DNA from: a virus
Direction: 5' to 3' (one strand)
Length of the DNA: 33,873 nt
Virus record (IMG/VR): IMGVR_UViG_3300025154_000281
Location: 1-33,873 of that record
Shown: in pieces, positions 16,055 to 23,979 of the stretch
Layout: each line of letters opens with the position of its first letter
Numbering within the stretch: position 1 is the stretch's first letter
Notes under the pieces: model-generated
Told to the model about the DNA's origin: nothing
What the model saw: the letters and a program-made list of their open reading frames with translations, nothing else
Databases searched by the model: none
Position numbers and translations under genes: made by a program

Positions 16055-16063
16055 GAGCATCGA

Positions 16064-16390
16064 ATGTCATTCACTTGGACTTTAACAAATGCCTTCATCG
16101 CCGCTGGCGTTGGTGCGCCTTTGGATACTGAACTGATCGAGGAAATACAGGACAACATTGACCTTTTGGGCGGCGTAGCCGCAGGGACTTCGACGTTCAA
16201 TTCCCTGACCGGCAGAGCAATTACGATTGCTGACCAGGGCGGGGTTGCGTATCATGTCAGCATCACGCCAACGGAAAACCCTGGCGGGAACCTCGGGGAA
16301 GTCTGGGTTGTGAACAACAGCGCCACGCAATTTACGGTATACAACGGTGGGACCGCCACAACGGCATTCTCTTACAAGGTGCTCGGATGA
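16064..16390 (+). CDS. Small tail-fibre-associated protein
   Basis: A 108-aa protein, SD AGGAG at 16052-16056. The N-terminus (FTWTLTNAFIAAGVGAPLDTELIEEIQDNIDLLGG) is helical, and the rest is beta-like (AITIADQGGVAYHVSITPTENPGGNLGEVWVVNNSATQFTVYNGGTATTAFSYKVLG). This arrangement is common in small tail-fibre or fibre-connector proteins. It has no signal peptide, unlike the next genes. It ends in an ATGA overlap with the LamG gene. Confidence 0.55.
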   Translation: MSFTWTLTNAFIAAGVGAPLDTELIEEIQDNIDLLGGVAAGTSTFNSLTGRAITIADQGGVAYHVSITPTENPGGNLGEVWVVNNSATQFTVYNGGTATTAFSYKVLG

Positions 16391-17817
16391 TTCGATACGG
16401 GATAATTTTCCTCTTCCTAATCGCACTGCCAGTGTGCGGTGCGGTCGATGATTCCTATACCAGGGTTCTTCACCACTTCGACGGGGCCAGCGGGTCCGCC
16501 GTGATCGTTGACGAGCATTCAGATAACGCATGGACGGCCAGCGGCGGGGCGCTTCTAGACACCGGAAAACAGCGCTTCGGGGTGTCGTCATTATATTTCG
16601 ACGGCTCCGGAAGTTACCTCAGAAACCTTGCCTCTGACTCACGGTTTTCCAACGCCAGCGGCACCTGGACTTTCGAGGCATGGGTCTATCCGACCGCATA
16701 CAAGCCAATCCGGACAACGCTTTTTTCCTATCTGAACGGCTCATCTTTTTTGCAGGCGTTTTTTAACAGCTCGGGTGTGCTGTGGATCTCAACCAACGCG
16801 GAAGCACCGTCAGGTCAACTCATGGGATCTACCGGTGTCTCTACCGGGCAATGGTCCCATGTCGCGTTGGTGGGACAGGTTGGCACCGTCACGGCATACA
16901 TCAACGGCGTTCCAATCGCATCGCATACGTTGACATTGCCGAACGTGGCGTCAGGAACGTTTGACATGGGATGGGATGCTGCTCAAGTTTCAGGCCGAGA
17001 ATTTACCGGGTGGATGGATGAGATACGCTTTTCCAACGGCATCGCGCGGTATACCGAGGCATTCACGCCACCAACAAAAGCATTTTCCCCACCAATGCCT
17101 AATCTTGCTTTTGCGCCTGGCGGGAAAATCAATTTCAACATTTCTGCCCCGCTTCCGTTCCGGTCGCTCATGCACTTTAACGCCTCGACAACGCTTGACG
17201 CTTATGCGCGCGAATGGATTGACCCGCCGTTTATCGCCAATGATCCGGAAATTTCGACCGACGTTTATAAGTTTGGCGGTGGGGCGCTGTCGCTGCTGAC
17301 GGCAGCAAGTGCCGTCATATCTTCTGACGACGCGCCAACGGCCAGTGGGACAGAACCGTTTACGTTTGATACGTGGTTCCGGATCGCGACTTATTCCGCG
17401 ATTGCAGGGCAAAGATTTTACCCGACATGGGACACTGGCGGCTTTGCCGTGAGGATAGACACCCCTCTTGCCGGTGGTGACATAAGCATTTTGGACGGTG
17501 CCGTCGTCATAGCATCATACACCTTCCCGGCATTTCCGGGCGATGAATGGCACCACTTGGCAGTAACATATGACGGGTCGGACGCCGATCTCTATTACGA
17601 CGGGGATTTAATTGCATCGGGTGCGTATGCAGCTTTTGGCAATTCGGGACAGGTCAACGCCGGGTATATGGTCAACATCAGCGGAAGCGCTAATATGCAG
17701 CGATACCTTGACGAATGGCGGTTTTCTGATTCTATTTTATATTCCGGAAATTTCACCCCACCGATTTCTGAAACTGCATCAGAAACTTTTGTCGGTCGGA
17801 TAAAATTTTACCCATGA
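16387..17817 (+). CDS. Exported double-LamG (concanavalin-like) adhesin
   Basis: A 476-aa protein with a signal peptide (MIRYGIIFLFLIALPVCG) and two LamG/concanavalin-like jelly-roll domains, about residues 27-220 (TRVLHHFDGASGSA...YFDGSGSYL...GTWTFEAWVYP...WSHVALVG...GWMDEIRFSNGIARYTEAFTPP) and 255-465 (FRSLMHFNAS...FTFDTWFRI...WHHLAVTYDGSDADLYYDGDLI...YLDEWRFSDSILYSGNFTPP). Such domains bind carbohydrate or protein surfaces and occur in tail fibres. The signal peptide is not expected for a virion protein. It overlaps both neighbours by 4 nt. Confidence 0.85.
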   Translation: MIRYGIIFLFLIALPVCGAVDDSYTRVLHHFDGASGSAVIVDEHSDNAWTASGGALLDTGKQRFGVSSLYFDGSGSYLRNLASDSRFSNASGTWTFEAWVYPTAYKPIRTTLFSYLNGSSFLQAFFNSSGVLWISTNAEAPSGQLMGSTGVSTGQWSHVALVGQVGTVTAYINGVPIASHTLTLPNVASGTFDMGWDAAQVSGREFTGWMDEIRFSNGIARYTEAFTPPTKAFSPPMPNLAFAPGGKINFNISAPLPFRSLMHFNASTTLDAYAREWIDPPFIANDPEISTDVYKFGGGALSLLTAASAVISSDDAPTASGTEPFTFDTWFRIATYSAIAGQRFYPTWDTGGFAVRIDTPLAGGDISILDGAVVIASYTFPAFPGDEWHHLAVTYDGSDADLYYDGDLIASGAYAAFGNSGQVNAGYMVNISGSANMQRYLDEWRFSDSILYSGNFTPPISETASETFVGRIKFYP

Positions 17818-17825
17818 GGGAACGC

Positions 17826-18434
17826 ATGAAAAATAAAATTGTTGTTTTGATCTTCTTATTGTCCATTGGCCCGGCTTTCGCGGGTAGCGTTGCCTCAATA
17901 CCAGCTAACATGAGCCTTCGCGGAATCGCTGATTGGGCTCTTTCTGGCGGGCACATTGGCAGCGGCACAGGCGCGATACCAACGCCCAACGCAACCGGGG
18001 CGGTATACATCGACATCAGCACACCGACAACGCCGATACTCTACTACTCTACCGACGGGGCCAGCTTTACGGTTGTTGCCAGCGGTGGCGGAAGTGGAAT
18101 TTCCACTCACTCGAATTTGCTCGGGCTTGACTTCGCTGACGCAGGGCATACCGGCTTTGCCAGCGAGACAACGGTAAACAACCACATCGCCGACACGGTT
18201 GACCCACACGGCGCGTCAATGACTGTGACAGAGGTTGTCAACGTAGGTGTCGGGTCGTTTTCCGGGTCGATTGAATCGACGGCTACCGGGGTTGTCAAGA
18301 TCTCGTCATACACCGTAATCATCCCCGAATCAGCGACACCATCAGCCGTGATTGCAACGGGGACTTTGTGGTATGATAGTAACGTGAACGCTTTGAAATG
18401 CTACGATGGCAGCGCATGGAACGCGCTCTGGTAG
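17826..18434 (+). CDS. Exported tail-fibre-like protein
   Basis: A 202-aa protein starting with a signal peptide (MKNKIVVLIFLLSIGPAFA). ATG 17826 is chosen over 17814 because GAGGGA at 17815-17820 precedes it. The middle contains the fibre motif NNHIADTVDPHGASM, and the C-terminus (TLWYDSNVNALKCYDGSAWNALW) is the widespread short fibre-tip pattern LWYDxxxNxLKxYDGxAWxxL. These features indicate a tail-fibre or adhesion role. Export is predicted only from the N-terminus. Confidence 0.75.
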   Translation: MKNKIVVLIFLLSIGPAFAGSVASIPANMSLRGIADWALSGGHIGSGTGAIPTPNATGAVYIDISTPTTPILYYSTDGASFTVVASGGGSGISTHSNLLGLDFADAGHTGFASETTVNNHIADTVDPHGASMTVTEVVNVGVGSFSGSIESTATGVVKISSYTVIIPESATPSAVIATGTLWYDSNVNALKCYDGSAWNALW

Positions 18435-18454
18435 ATGAAACAATGGAGGCAACC

Positions 18455-18979
18455 ATGAAAAAACTATTTATTCTCGCGCTGGTTCTCGGCGTTTCCTGCG
18501 CTTTCGCTGAGGGTGTCCCCAGCCCGGCCACGCCTCGCTTGCAGATTGATTCTGACGGAACACTTGTTAGCCCGACGAACCCATTGCCGACAACCGCAAC
18601 CATAGCGTCAGCTACTTTTACCCCTGCCGGTGCTCTTGATGTCACCCCTCAGATCGTGGACGACAGCGGGAACATCGTGGACATGCCCGGCACCGCTTCC
18701 GGCGTCTACACGATCCCGAGGCCCTACGACACGGCATCAACTACCATTGGGTCATTTACCATTACGGCATACACCATGCCGCTTAAAAGCGGGTGTCAGA
18801 CGATCAGCGTCACTCTCACGCAGGCCGACAAGGAGGCGTGGTTTGCCGTCAATGCCGATCCAACGGTAGGCAACGGGTATCCGTTCCATACCAACGTCGA
18901 GGTTTCCAACCTAAACCCCGGAGACGTGCTTAAATTCATCGCTTCCGAAACCATCGGGGCGTGTTGGATTCAGAGGTGA
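18455..18979 (+). CDS. Exported hypothetical protein
   Basis: A 174-aa protein with signal peptide MKKLFILALVLGVSCAFA. TGGAGG (18444-18449) precedes ATG 18455; the same frame opens at 18398, but that is inside the upstream gene. The mature part is Thr/Pro-rich with beta character (SDGTLVSPTNPLPTTATIASATFTP...YTIPRPYDTASTTIGSFTITAYTMPLKSGCQTISVTLTQADKEAWFAVNADPTVG). It may be a fibre or surface protein. No family recognised. Confidence 0.7.
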   Translation: MKKLFILALVLGVSCAFAEGVPSPATPRLQIDSDGTLVSPTNPLPTTATIASATFTPAGALDVTPQIVDDSGNIVDMPGTASGVYTIPRPYDTASTTIGSFTITAYTMPLKSGCQTISVTLTQADKEAWFAVNADPTVGNGYPFHTNVEVSNLNPGDVLKFIASETIGACWIQR

Positions 18980-18984
18980 GAGCG

Positions 18985-20973
18985 ATGACGACATCGAAAC
19001 GATGGATTATTTTCTTCCTGTTTCTCGGGGCTATCGCGTTCTGCCTGCCTGACCTGTTCGGGTATTCGGTCGAGGCCGACAAAAATTTCGATTGGGGCGC
19101 AAACCGGAAATCAAAAAACCTATCAGACGTTGCAAGCGCCACGGTTGCCCGCGAAAACCTGGATGTCTACAGCCGCACAGAATCGGATGCTCTCGCGGCT
19201 CAATCTACTCTCCGATACAGTTTTACAGAAACCAACTCGGACATCGCAACCGATTCGGTCACTTACGAATACATGGCGACCTCCTCATCGGCCATCCAGG
19301 CGTCCGAATCTCTCAGTCTTGCGCTCACAAATAGCCTCCTGGACGCTTGGGTCACTCCTGCGGGGACGCCGAACCTCGACAAATTGGTCGCCGGAAAGTA
19401 TGAGGTTGAGTTTTACTTTTCCAAGACCGGCCCCGGAACAGCAAATTTATACACGGAATTGTGGGGATTTGCCGCAGATGGAGCGACCGGAACAATCGTT
19501 GCCTCGTCCGCTGTTACCATCCTTTCTGGAACCATTGATAAACAGCTTTCAATTTCCAGGATCACCCTTTTGATGGACGCACAAATGCTTCATTCGGATC
19601 GCCTGGCGCTCAAGCTCTACGGATACCGCTCAGGCGTTGCATCCATCACCATATGGTATGGTGGCACCACCGACTCATTTTTCGGCGTGCCGATCAGCCC
19701 GAGAAACTTCCTACGCGTTGATGGTTCCAATGCCGATACGGCGGCTGAGGTTCGCACCAATATCGGCCTTGGGTCTATGTCGACTCAAAACGCTGATACC
19801 GTTGCCATCACAGGCGGTGTCGCCACCCTAACCGGCCTGGAAATGAACGCCGGAAATATCGACCTAAACGGCAATTACCTTTCTGGTGATGGTGACTCCG
19901 AGGGTATCAGCATTGACATTGACGGCAACGTGGGGATGGGAATCCTCGACCCAACTTTCCTGAACGGTGGCGGGCTTGAAATCATGCGCCTTGCCACGGC
20001 AACCTTGCGCATTCAGAATTATAACGGCGGGAACAACTTCGAGCTGCACGTCAGTTCTGAAGCTGCTGGCATCCACTACTACGGCCTGAACAACTCGCCC
20101 CATTATTTTTGGATCAACGGCGGGCAGGTCTTTTCCCTCCGGACTGACGGAATAGCCTCGTTCAATTACTCGATCGAGGTAGCCGGGACGGTTGACGGTG
20201 TGGACTTGGCGGCGGCATCATCTGCGTTTGATGCCCATGTTATCGACAATTCCAGCGTTCACGGCGTTTCGGTTGTTGCATCTCAAGCTCACGTTGACGA
20301 GAGCATAGCGACCCATGCCGCTCTTATGGCTGCCCACGGCTCTACCGTAATCGCGTCGCAGAGCTATGTTGATGGCAGGATCACCGAGGCAGACGCGAGC
20401 TACACGCTATCCCTCAATTTTGCAACGGACTCGGTTGCCACTCACTCGATTTTGAACGCCACGCACGGATCGTCAGTGATTGCCAGCGCGGCACACGTCG
20501 ATCAGTCTATCGCTACTCACGCGTTGTTAATGGCCTCGCACGGATGCGCCGCCATTGCTTCCGAGGCATACGTTGACGCGGCGGTTGCCTCTGCCGGGTC
20601 AGGGGATGTTTCCGGCAACGAATATCGGCTTGCCGCTGATACCGCTTCTGAGCCAATCTACCTGAGCGGGACCGATCTCGGTATTGCCGTTGCTTCCGGT
20701 TCGGCTGTGCGCTTTGAGATTGATTTTATCGCCGTTGCCAGCGCCACCGACACAAAATGGGGTGGGAAAGTGCAGGGAATGGCCATTGCTTCCGGGGCTA
20801 TCGCCTACCTCGCCGGGTCGGAGGTGACGGATACCTGGCCGCTAGATCCCGGTGCGCTTGGTATCGTTGCCGGAATTGCCGGCGGAGAAGTTGGGCTTTA
20901 TGCCAGCGGGACGGCGGGAAGCCTGTGGAAAGCTGTGCGCGTGAAATCCTGGTCACTGGATGATGAGCCGTGA
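18985..20973 (+). CDS. Large exported tail-fibre-like protein with HG/VD repeats
   Basis: A 662-aa protein, the largest in this block. N-terminus: TSKRWIIFFLFLGAIAFCLPDLFG, a signal peptide or membrane anchor. The body is beta-rich, with typical fibre segments (FLRVDGSNADTAAEVRTNIGLG, VATLTGLEMNAGNIDLNGNYLSGDGDSEGISIDIDGNVGMG). From about 20220 to 20600 it contains repeats of the form HGxxVxASxxHVDESIATHAxLMAxHG, probably trimeric coiled-coil/stalk units. The end holds a beta domain. GTG 18961 in the same frame is rejected since ATG 18985 has GAGGTGAGAG before it. It resembles a host-recognition fibre. Confidence 0.75.
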   Translation: MTTSKRWIIFFLFLGAIAFCLPDLFGYSVEADKNFDWGANRKSKNLSDVASATVARENLDVYSRTESDALAAQSTLRYSFTETNSDIATDSVTYEYMATSSSAIQASESLSLALTNSLLDAWVTPAGTPNLDKLVAGKYEVEFYFSKTGPGTANLYTELWGFAADGATGTIVASSAVTILSGTIDKQLSISRITLLMDAQMLHSDRLALKLYGYRSGVASITIWYGGTTDSFFGVPISPRNFLRVDGSNADTAAEVRTNIGLGSMSTQNADTVAITGGVATLTGLEMNAGNIDLNGNYLSGDGDSEGISIDIDGNVGMGILDPTFLNGGGLEIMRLATATLRIQNYNGGNNFELHVSSEAAGIHYYGLNNSPHYFWINGGQVFSLRTDGIASFNYSIEVAGTVDGVDLAAASSAFDAHVIDNSSVHGVSVVASQAHVDESIATHAALMAAHGSTVIASQSYVDGRITEADASYTLSLNFATDSVATHSILNATHGSSVIASAAHVDQSIATHALLMASHGCAAIASEAYVDAAVASAGSGDVSGNEYRLAADTASEPIYLSGTDLGIAVASGSAVRFEIDFIAVASATDTKWGGKVQGMAIASGAIAYLAGSEVTDTWPLDPGALGIVAGIAGGEVGLYASGTAGSLWKAVRVKSWSLDDEP

Positions 20974-21110
20974 CCAGATTAAGCCTTGCTGAAATCGCGC
21001 TGTTGCTTGGCATCATTATTTCCGGTTGGTGCGTGGTGCTGTTCGGGGTTGTGCAGGCGCAAGACCGGCTCGATTCTGAAACGATTGAAAATATCGGAGG
21101 GACAAAATGA
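20970..21110 (+). CDS. 46-aa membrane or signal-peptide protein
   Basis: GTG 20970 overlaps the fibre stop (GTGA) and opens a 46-codon frame ending at TGA 21108, which itself overlaps the next ATG. The product is VTRLSLAEIALLLGIIISGW, then CVVLFGVVQAQ, then a charged tail (DRLDSETIENIGGTK). The hydrophobic stretch could be a membrane helix, or a signal peptide with an A-Q-A-like site. It may belong to the lysis set or to the exported series. GATGAG lies 2 nt before the start. Confidence 0.55.
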   Translation: MTRLSLAEIALLLGIIISGWCVVLFGVVQAQDRLDSETIENIGGTK

Positions 21111-21442
21111 TGGAGCGTATCATCCTTGTTGGCTTGCTGATAATCATTGTTTGCGGGGTCGCGTTCGGCGGCGAGGGCAAAGCCTATCGGCCAGAGGAAA
21201 ACAAAATCGAATTTTGGCAGCGTCTTTCGGCCATGAACCAAGCCATTTCTGAAGAGGCCGACATTGCCCGCAAGGTCGATCTGTTGCACCAAAAAGGCAT
21301 GGTCTTTGAGCGACTAATTGACCCGGAGGTCACTTCGAGAATTCCTGAGTTCCGGAAGCTAAAAAGCGCCGCCATCCTGGGCCAGCCAGACGAACTTGTT
21401 ACCGAGAGCGTTATTGACGTTATTATGGGGGCGGGGGAATGA
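21107..21442 (+). CDS. Exported or membrane-anchored helical protein
   Basis: A 111-aa protein with an N-terminal hydrophobic segment (RIILVGLLIIIVCGVAFGG) followed by a hydrophilic helical body (KIEFWQRLSAMNQAISEEADIARKVDLLHQKGMVFERLID). A start at ATG 21110 is 8 nt from GGAGGG (21096-21101) and may be the real one; ATG 21107 overlaps the upstream stop. The cysteine at the end of the hydrophobic run is not in a good lipobox context. Unknown family; possibly a spanin-like or surface protein. Confidence 0.6.
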   Translation: MMERIILVGLLIIIVCGVAFGGEGKAYRPEENKIEFWQRLSAMNQAISEEADIARKVDLLHQKGMVFERLIDPEVTSRIPEFRKLKSAAILGQPDELVTESVIDVIMGAGE

Positions 21443-21942
21443 AACGATTTTTCATCATTCTATTCTTCATCTTGTCGGTAGCACCTGGATTTTGCCAAGT
21501 CCGTGACCAGGGCCTGGGCCGAATCAAGACTGTCTCATTTTATGCGGTGGCATCATCCTCGACACCCATGGCTGCATATGGTGTGGCCACCTATACAAGC
21601 GTTATCGTTGACACCAACTCCGCCTACGACGGCCTCGCATCATATACAATCCCGCTCGCAGGCAGATACCGCGTTGAGTGGGTTGTTGCTTATTCTCAAA
21701 GCAGCGGGTCCGCCGTAAACGCAACATCTGAGTTGTGGAAAAATGGTGCGCAGATAGGCCAAAGCGGAACAATAGCCGTAGCGAATGCAACAGTAGCAGC
21801 ATTGGGTGGCAATATCGAGGTGGATTTATCTGCCGGGGATATCTTATCTGTAAAGCTATACACGTCTTCAACCACTGGGAACAAGTATGGAACCAGCTAC
21901 ACCATTGGGTATTTTAAGGTTGAGAAGATGATCGTGAGATAA
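21439..21942 (+). CDS. Exported C1q/TNF-like jelly-roll protein
   Basis: A 167-aa protein with a strong signal peptide (MKRFFIILFFILSVAPGFC) followed by a C1q-like domain. Typical pattern pieces are VIVDTNSAYDGLASYTIPLAGRYRVEWVVAY (the first strands with a central aromatic), then SELWKNGAQIGQSGTI, IEVDLSAGDILSVKLY and a final strand GYFKVEKMIV. These domains trimerise and are known at the tips of phage fibres and in secreted adhesins. It overlaps the preceding gene by 4 nt (ATGA). Confidence 0.75.
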   Translation: MKRFFIILFFILSVAPGFCQVRDQGLGRIKTVSFYAVASSSTPMAAYGVATYTSVIVDTNSAYDGLASYTIPLAGRYRVEWVVAYSQSSGSAVNATSELWKNGAQIGQSGTIAVANATVAALGGNIEVDLSAGDILSVKLYTSSTTGNKYGTSYTIGYFKVEKMIVR

Positions 21943-21960
21943 ATACAAGGGGGTAGCACT

Positions 21961-22056
21961 ATGACCCCATTCGAGCAACACGAGGACGGAGAAAAGCGGG
22001 CCTTGAGTATCTTCCAACGGCTCTACGTGTGGTTTCAAAATCTATTCCGAGGGTGA
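21961..22056 (+). CDS. 31-aa small protein
   Basis: AAGGGGG at 21948-21954 is an excellent SD, 6 nt from ATG 21961. The frame gives MTPFEQHEDGEKRALSIFQR, then LYVWFQNLFRG. It lies 18 nt after the C1q-like gene and 4 nt before the holin-like gene, so it is part of the operon. The amphipathic, aromatic C-terminal half could interact with membranes. No homologue is known to me. Confidence 0.55.
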   Translation: MTPFEQHEDGEKRALSIFQRLYVWFQNLFRG

Positions 22057-22060
22057 CAAT

Positions 22061-22267
22061 ATGGGCGAATGCCCTACCGGCGAGTGTAAGAACCATGCCA
22101 ATAGGATTACGGTATTGGAGGCTGATATGAAAGAAGTGCAGGCAAATCAAAGAGATCCGCGCTTATGGGTGGCGCTATTCGGTTTGGCTGGCGTTTGCTT
22201 CTCGACTATGGGAAGCCTTGCGGGCGTTCTGCTGGCGGCTTGGGCAAAGTCTCAGGGTTGGATGTGA
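22061..22267 (+). CDS. Holin-like small membrane protein
   Basis: A 68-aa protein: an N-terminal Cys-rich segment (MGECPTGECKNHANRITVLEADMKEVQANQ) with coiled-coil character, then a C-terminal membrane helix (LWVALFGLAGVCFSTMGSLAGVLLAAW) and a short tail. This topology and size resemble XhlA-like holins and related phage lysis proteins. It opens the presumed lysis cassette. GAGGGTG at 22050-22056 is the SD. A non-lysis membrane role is possible. Confidence 0.65.
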   Translation: MGECPTGECKNHANRITVLEADMKEVQANQRDPRLWVALFGLAGVCFSTMGSLAGVLLAAWAKSQGWM

Positions 22268-22271
22268 GCGC

Positions 22272-22694
22272 ATGAAATTATTTTTGAATAGCCTCTACGA
22301 CGACGGGACACGCACGCTGGGGGTATTGAGCGTCTATGACTGTCTCTCGAAGGTCTTCGAGTGCAAAACGCTTGAGCCGCCGTGGAAAGACAACCTCCCC
22401 CGCGTTTCCTGTATTCCTGCCGGCGAGTATTCCTTGATGGCCCGGTGGTCGGAGAAATACGGGGCTCACTACGAATTGATCGGCGTCCCCCACCGATCGC
22501 TGATTCTGTTGCATTGGGGCAATTTCCCCGAAGACACCGAGGGATGCGGTCTGACGGGGGAATCGTTTGTGGACTTGGACAAAGACGGGAGGCCCGATGT
22601 CGCCAAAAGCAAACAGACCTTTGAAAGACTCCGGAAAATCCTTGGAGACAAGCCCGCAAAAATCTATGTCTCCGGCTCGGGTCGAAAGGTGTGA
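22272..22694 (+). CDS. DUF5675-family protein, candidate lysis-cassette enzyme
   Basis: A 140-aa protein matching DUF5675: LGVLSVYDCLSKVFECKTLEPPWKDN (N-terminal strand set), SCIPAGEYSLMARWSEKYG, and the core HRSLILLHWGNFPEDTEGCGLTGES, followed by SKQTFERLRKILG. The His (H80) and Cys (C91) spacing recalls L,D-transpeptidase-type sites, though this is only an analogy. DUF5675 is common beside phage holins. An extra loop VDLDKDGRPDV resembles a calcium-binding EF-hand loop. ATG 22272 follows the holin-like stop by 4 nt; an earlier start at 22218 lies inside that gene. Confidence 0.75.
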   Translation: MKLFLNSLYDDGTRTLGVLSVYDCLSKVFECKTLEPPWKDNLPRVSCIPAGEYSLMARWSEKYGAHYELIGVPHRSLILLHWGNFPEDTEGCGLTGESFVDLDKDGRPDVAKSKQTFERLRKILGDKPAKIYVSGSGRKV

Positions 22695-22788
22695 GTGTGG
22701 TAAAGACGTTTGGCATGGGTCCGTGTGCGTGGTATGCTATCTCAGGATTTCCGCCGAAATGGCAAGAACAATCATAAGGAGAAAGTAA
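22666..22788 (+). CDS. 40-aa zinc-knuckle-like protein
   Basis: ATG 22666 opens a 40-aa frame that overlaps the DUF5675 3' end by 29 nt and whose TAA stop shares one base with the next gene's ATG (TAATG). The product has CEC (9-11) and CVVC (21-24) with Gly and aromatic residues between, a compact CxC...CxxC zinc-binding pattern. It ends in a basic tail (RTIIRRK) whose DNA supplies the next SD (AAGGAG). No strong SD of its own, so coupling is assumed. Confidence 0.5.
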   Translation: MSPARVERCECGKDVWHGSVCVVCYLRISAEMARTIIRRK

Positions 22789-23165
22789 TGGACACGTTGA
22801 AAGCTGTTTTGGTGTGGCTCTCGGAGCCAAACCACCTGGTTCTTTTTTCGATTTTGCTGATTCAGGTTTGGAAGCTAGCCCGGCCGTATCTGCCGGGGGG
22901 TGTTGTTTCCACGGGGGACAAGGTTGAGTCCTTCTTTTCGTGGGCTATTCCCGCGCTGTATCAAAATGTTCAGGGACTCGAAAAGGTCGGTGTTATTACG
23001 AAAAGCTCAAAGCTAGGAGCTTTCCTCGACCAGCTTTTCCTAGAGGCTCAAAAGCACAATGTCAAGTTGTCGGTCGAAGACGTTGCCAAGGCAAAGGCCA
23101 TTGTCGGCACCATTGCTGCTGGGGACAAGCCAGGAAACCCTACGCTACCCGCTCCCTCAAAGTGA
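22788..23165 (+). CDS. Membrane protein, possible second holin (LLH-like)
   Basis: A 125-aa protein with one N-terminal membrane helix (LVLFSILLIQVWKLARPYLPGG) and a hydrophilic helical C-terminus (QGLEKVGVITKSSKLGAFLDQLFLEAQKHNVKLSVEDVAKAKAIVGTIAAGDKP). This resembles LLH-type phage holins, which have the same topology and a similar size. AAGGAG at 22776-22781 supports ATG 22788. It may instead be a lysis regulator. The call is by topology and location. Confidence 0.55.
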   Translation: MDTLKAVLVWLSEPNHLVLFSILLIQVWKLARPYLPGGVVSTGDKVESFFSWAIPALYQNVQGLEKVGVITKSSKLGAFLDQLFLEAQKHNVKLSVEDVAKAKAIVGTIAAGDKPGNPTLPAPSK

Positions 23166-23240
23166 GCGCGGGCGGGTCGAACCTGGCGCAGAGGACCCGG
23201 GACGTGTGGGCCCGGATCGAATATGAAAGGCGGTGGTAGC

Positions 23241-23807
23241 GTGACGAAGCGGTTTACGACGGCTCTTCTTTTTGTCGTCTTTTCGTGCGCGTGCGTGTGG
23301 GCTGATTCTGAGCTTATTTCAGCTCAAACAAAAGTATGGCTCGATCAGGATTACCAGAATGACAACGGGCTTTCCGTGGCCCGCGACAACACGCAAATCA
23401 GGGCAGAGGTTGAATACACGAACGGCACCGGGTCATCTACCACGGTCGCGGACATCGAATGGATCACACAGCGCGAATTGGGCAGCGGGGCTACCGATAT
23501 TTTCGACCTTGCCGGTGGGGTGTCTGACCCGTTTGGCAACGCCCTTACGTTTGCCCGGGTAAAATCGCTGCACATCCGCAACCTATCTACTTCTGAATCC
23601 CTGACCATCGGAAACGCGACCGCCCCGGTATCGTTCCTCTCGCCGGCAACGGCAACGTATGCCCTTGAGCGCGGCGCGTTCGTGGTATGGGAATCGCCTT
23701 ATGCCGGTTTTACCGTGACTGCGGGGACGGGGGACTTGCTCAAAATCACCAATTCCTCGGGGGCTTCGACGACCTACAATATTAGGGTGGTAGGTAGCTC
23801 TCAGTGA
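23241..23807 (+). CDS. Exported beta-rich protein at the end of the late operon
   Basis: A 188-aa protein with a signal peptide (TKRFTTALLFVVFSCACVWA). GTG 23241 is preferred (AAAGG at 23226-23230) over ATG 23223, which would place six extra residues (MKGGGS) before the signal. The mature protein is beta-rich (ARDNTQIRAEVEYTNGTGSSTTVADIEWITQRELGSGATDIFDLAGGVSDPFGNALTFARVKSLHIRNLSTSESLTIG...AFVVWESPYAGFTVTAGTGDLLKITNSSGASTTYNIRVVGSSQ). The last part recalls beta-barrel fibre/capsid-decoration families (VKSLxIxN...). It ends shortly before the terminator. Confidence 0.65.
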   Translation: MTKRFTTALLFVVFSCACVWADSELISAQTKVWLDQDYQNDNGLSVARDNTQIRAEVEYTNGTGSSTTVADIEWITQRELGSGATDIFDLAGGVSDPFGNALTFARVKSLHIRNLSTSESLTIGNATAPVSFLSPATATYALERGAFVVWESPYAGFTVTAGTGDLLKITNSSGASTTYNIRVVGSSQ

Positions 23808-23902
23808 TCCCGCAGGCGGCGGTCAATGATGCCGTCCACGCCATGTTAGACCGACTCCAAGACGCAGGAACCCCGCAGGACTATTACCAGCTAAACAATA
23901 AC

Positions 23903-23937
23903 CAGCCCGCCGAAAGAATCGACGGGCTGTGTTTTTT
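23903..23937 (+). terminator. Intrinsic terminator of the late operon
   Basis: CAGCCCG (23903-23909) pairs with CGGGCTG (23923-23929), with a further inner CGA/TCG pairing, followed by TGTTTTTT (930-937). This separates the plus-strand late operon from the convergent minus-strand operon (last stop at 23980). In the other direction the stem is followed by a weaker T-rich run, so it may work on both strands. Confidence 0.9.
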
Positions 23938-23979
23938 GGTGACGTGTTGGTTGCGTTCCGGGGGTGTGGAAGTGTCGCC

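Noticed and set aside
18961-18984. GTG start for the large fibre gene, eight codons upstream
   Set aside because: ATG 18985 has a well-placed purine-rich SD, and the added residues would precede the signal peptide.
23162-23239. 25-codon GTG frame between the LLH-like protein and the last exported protein
   Set aside because: Overlaps the previous stop, but has no SD, no visible pattern and a skewed composition. It may just be leader DNA.
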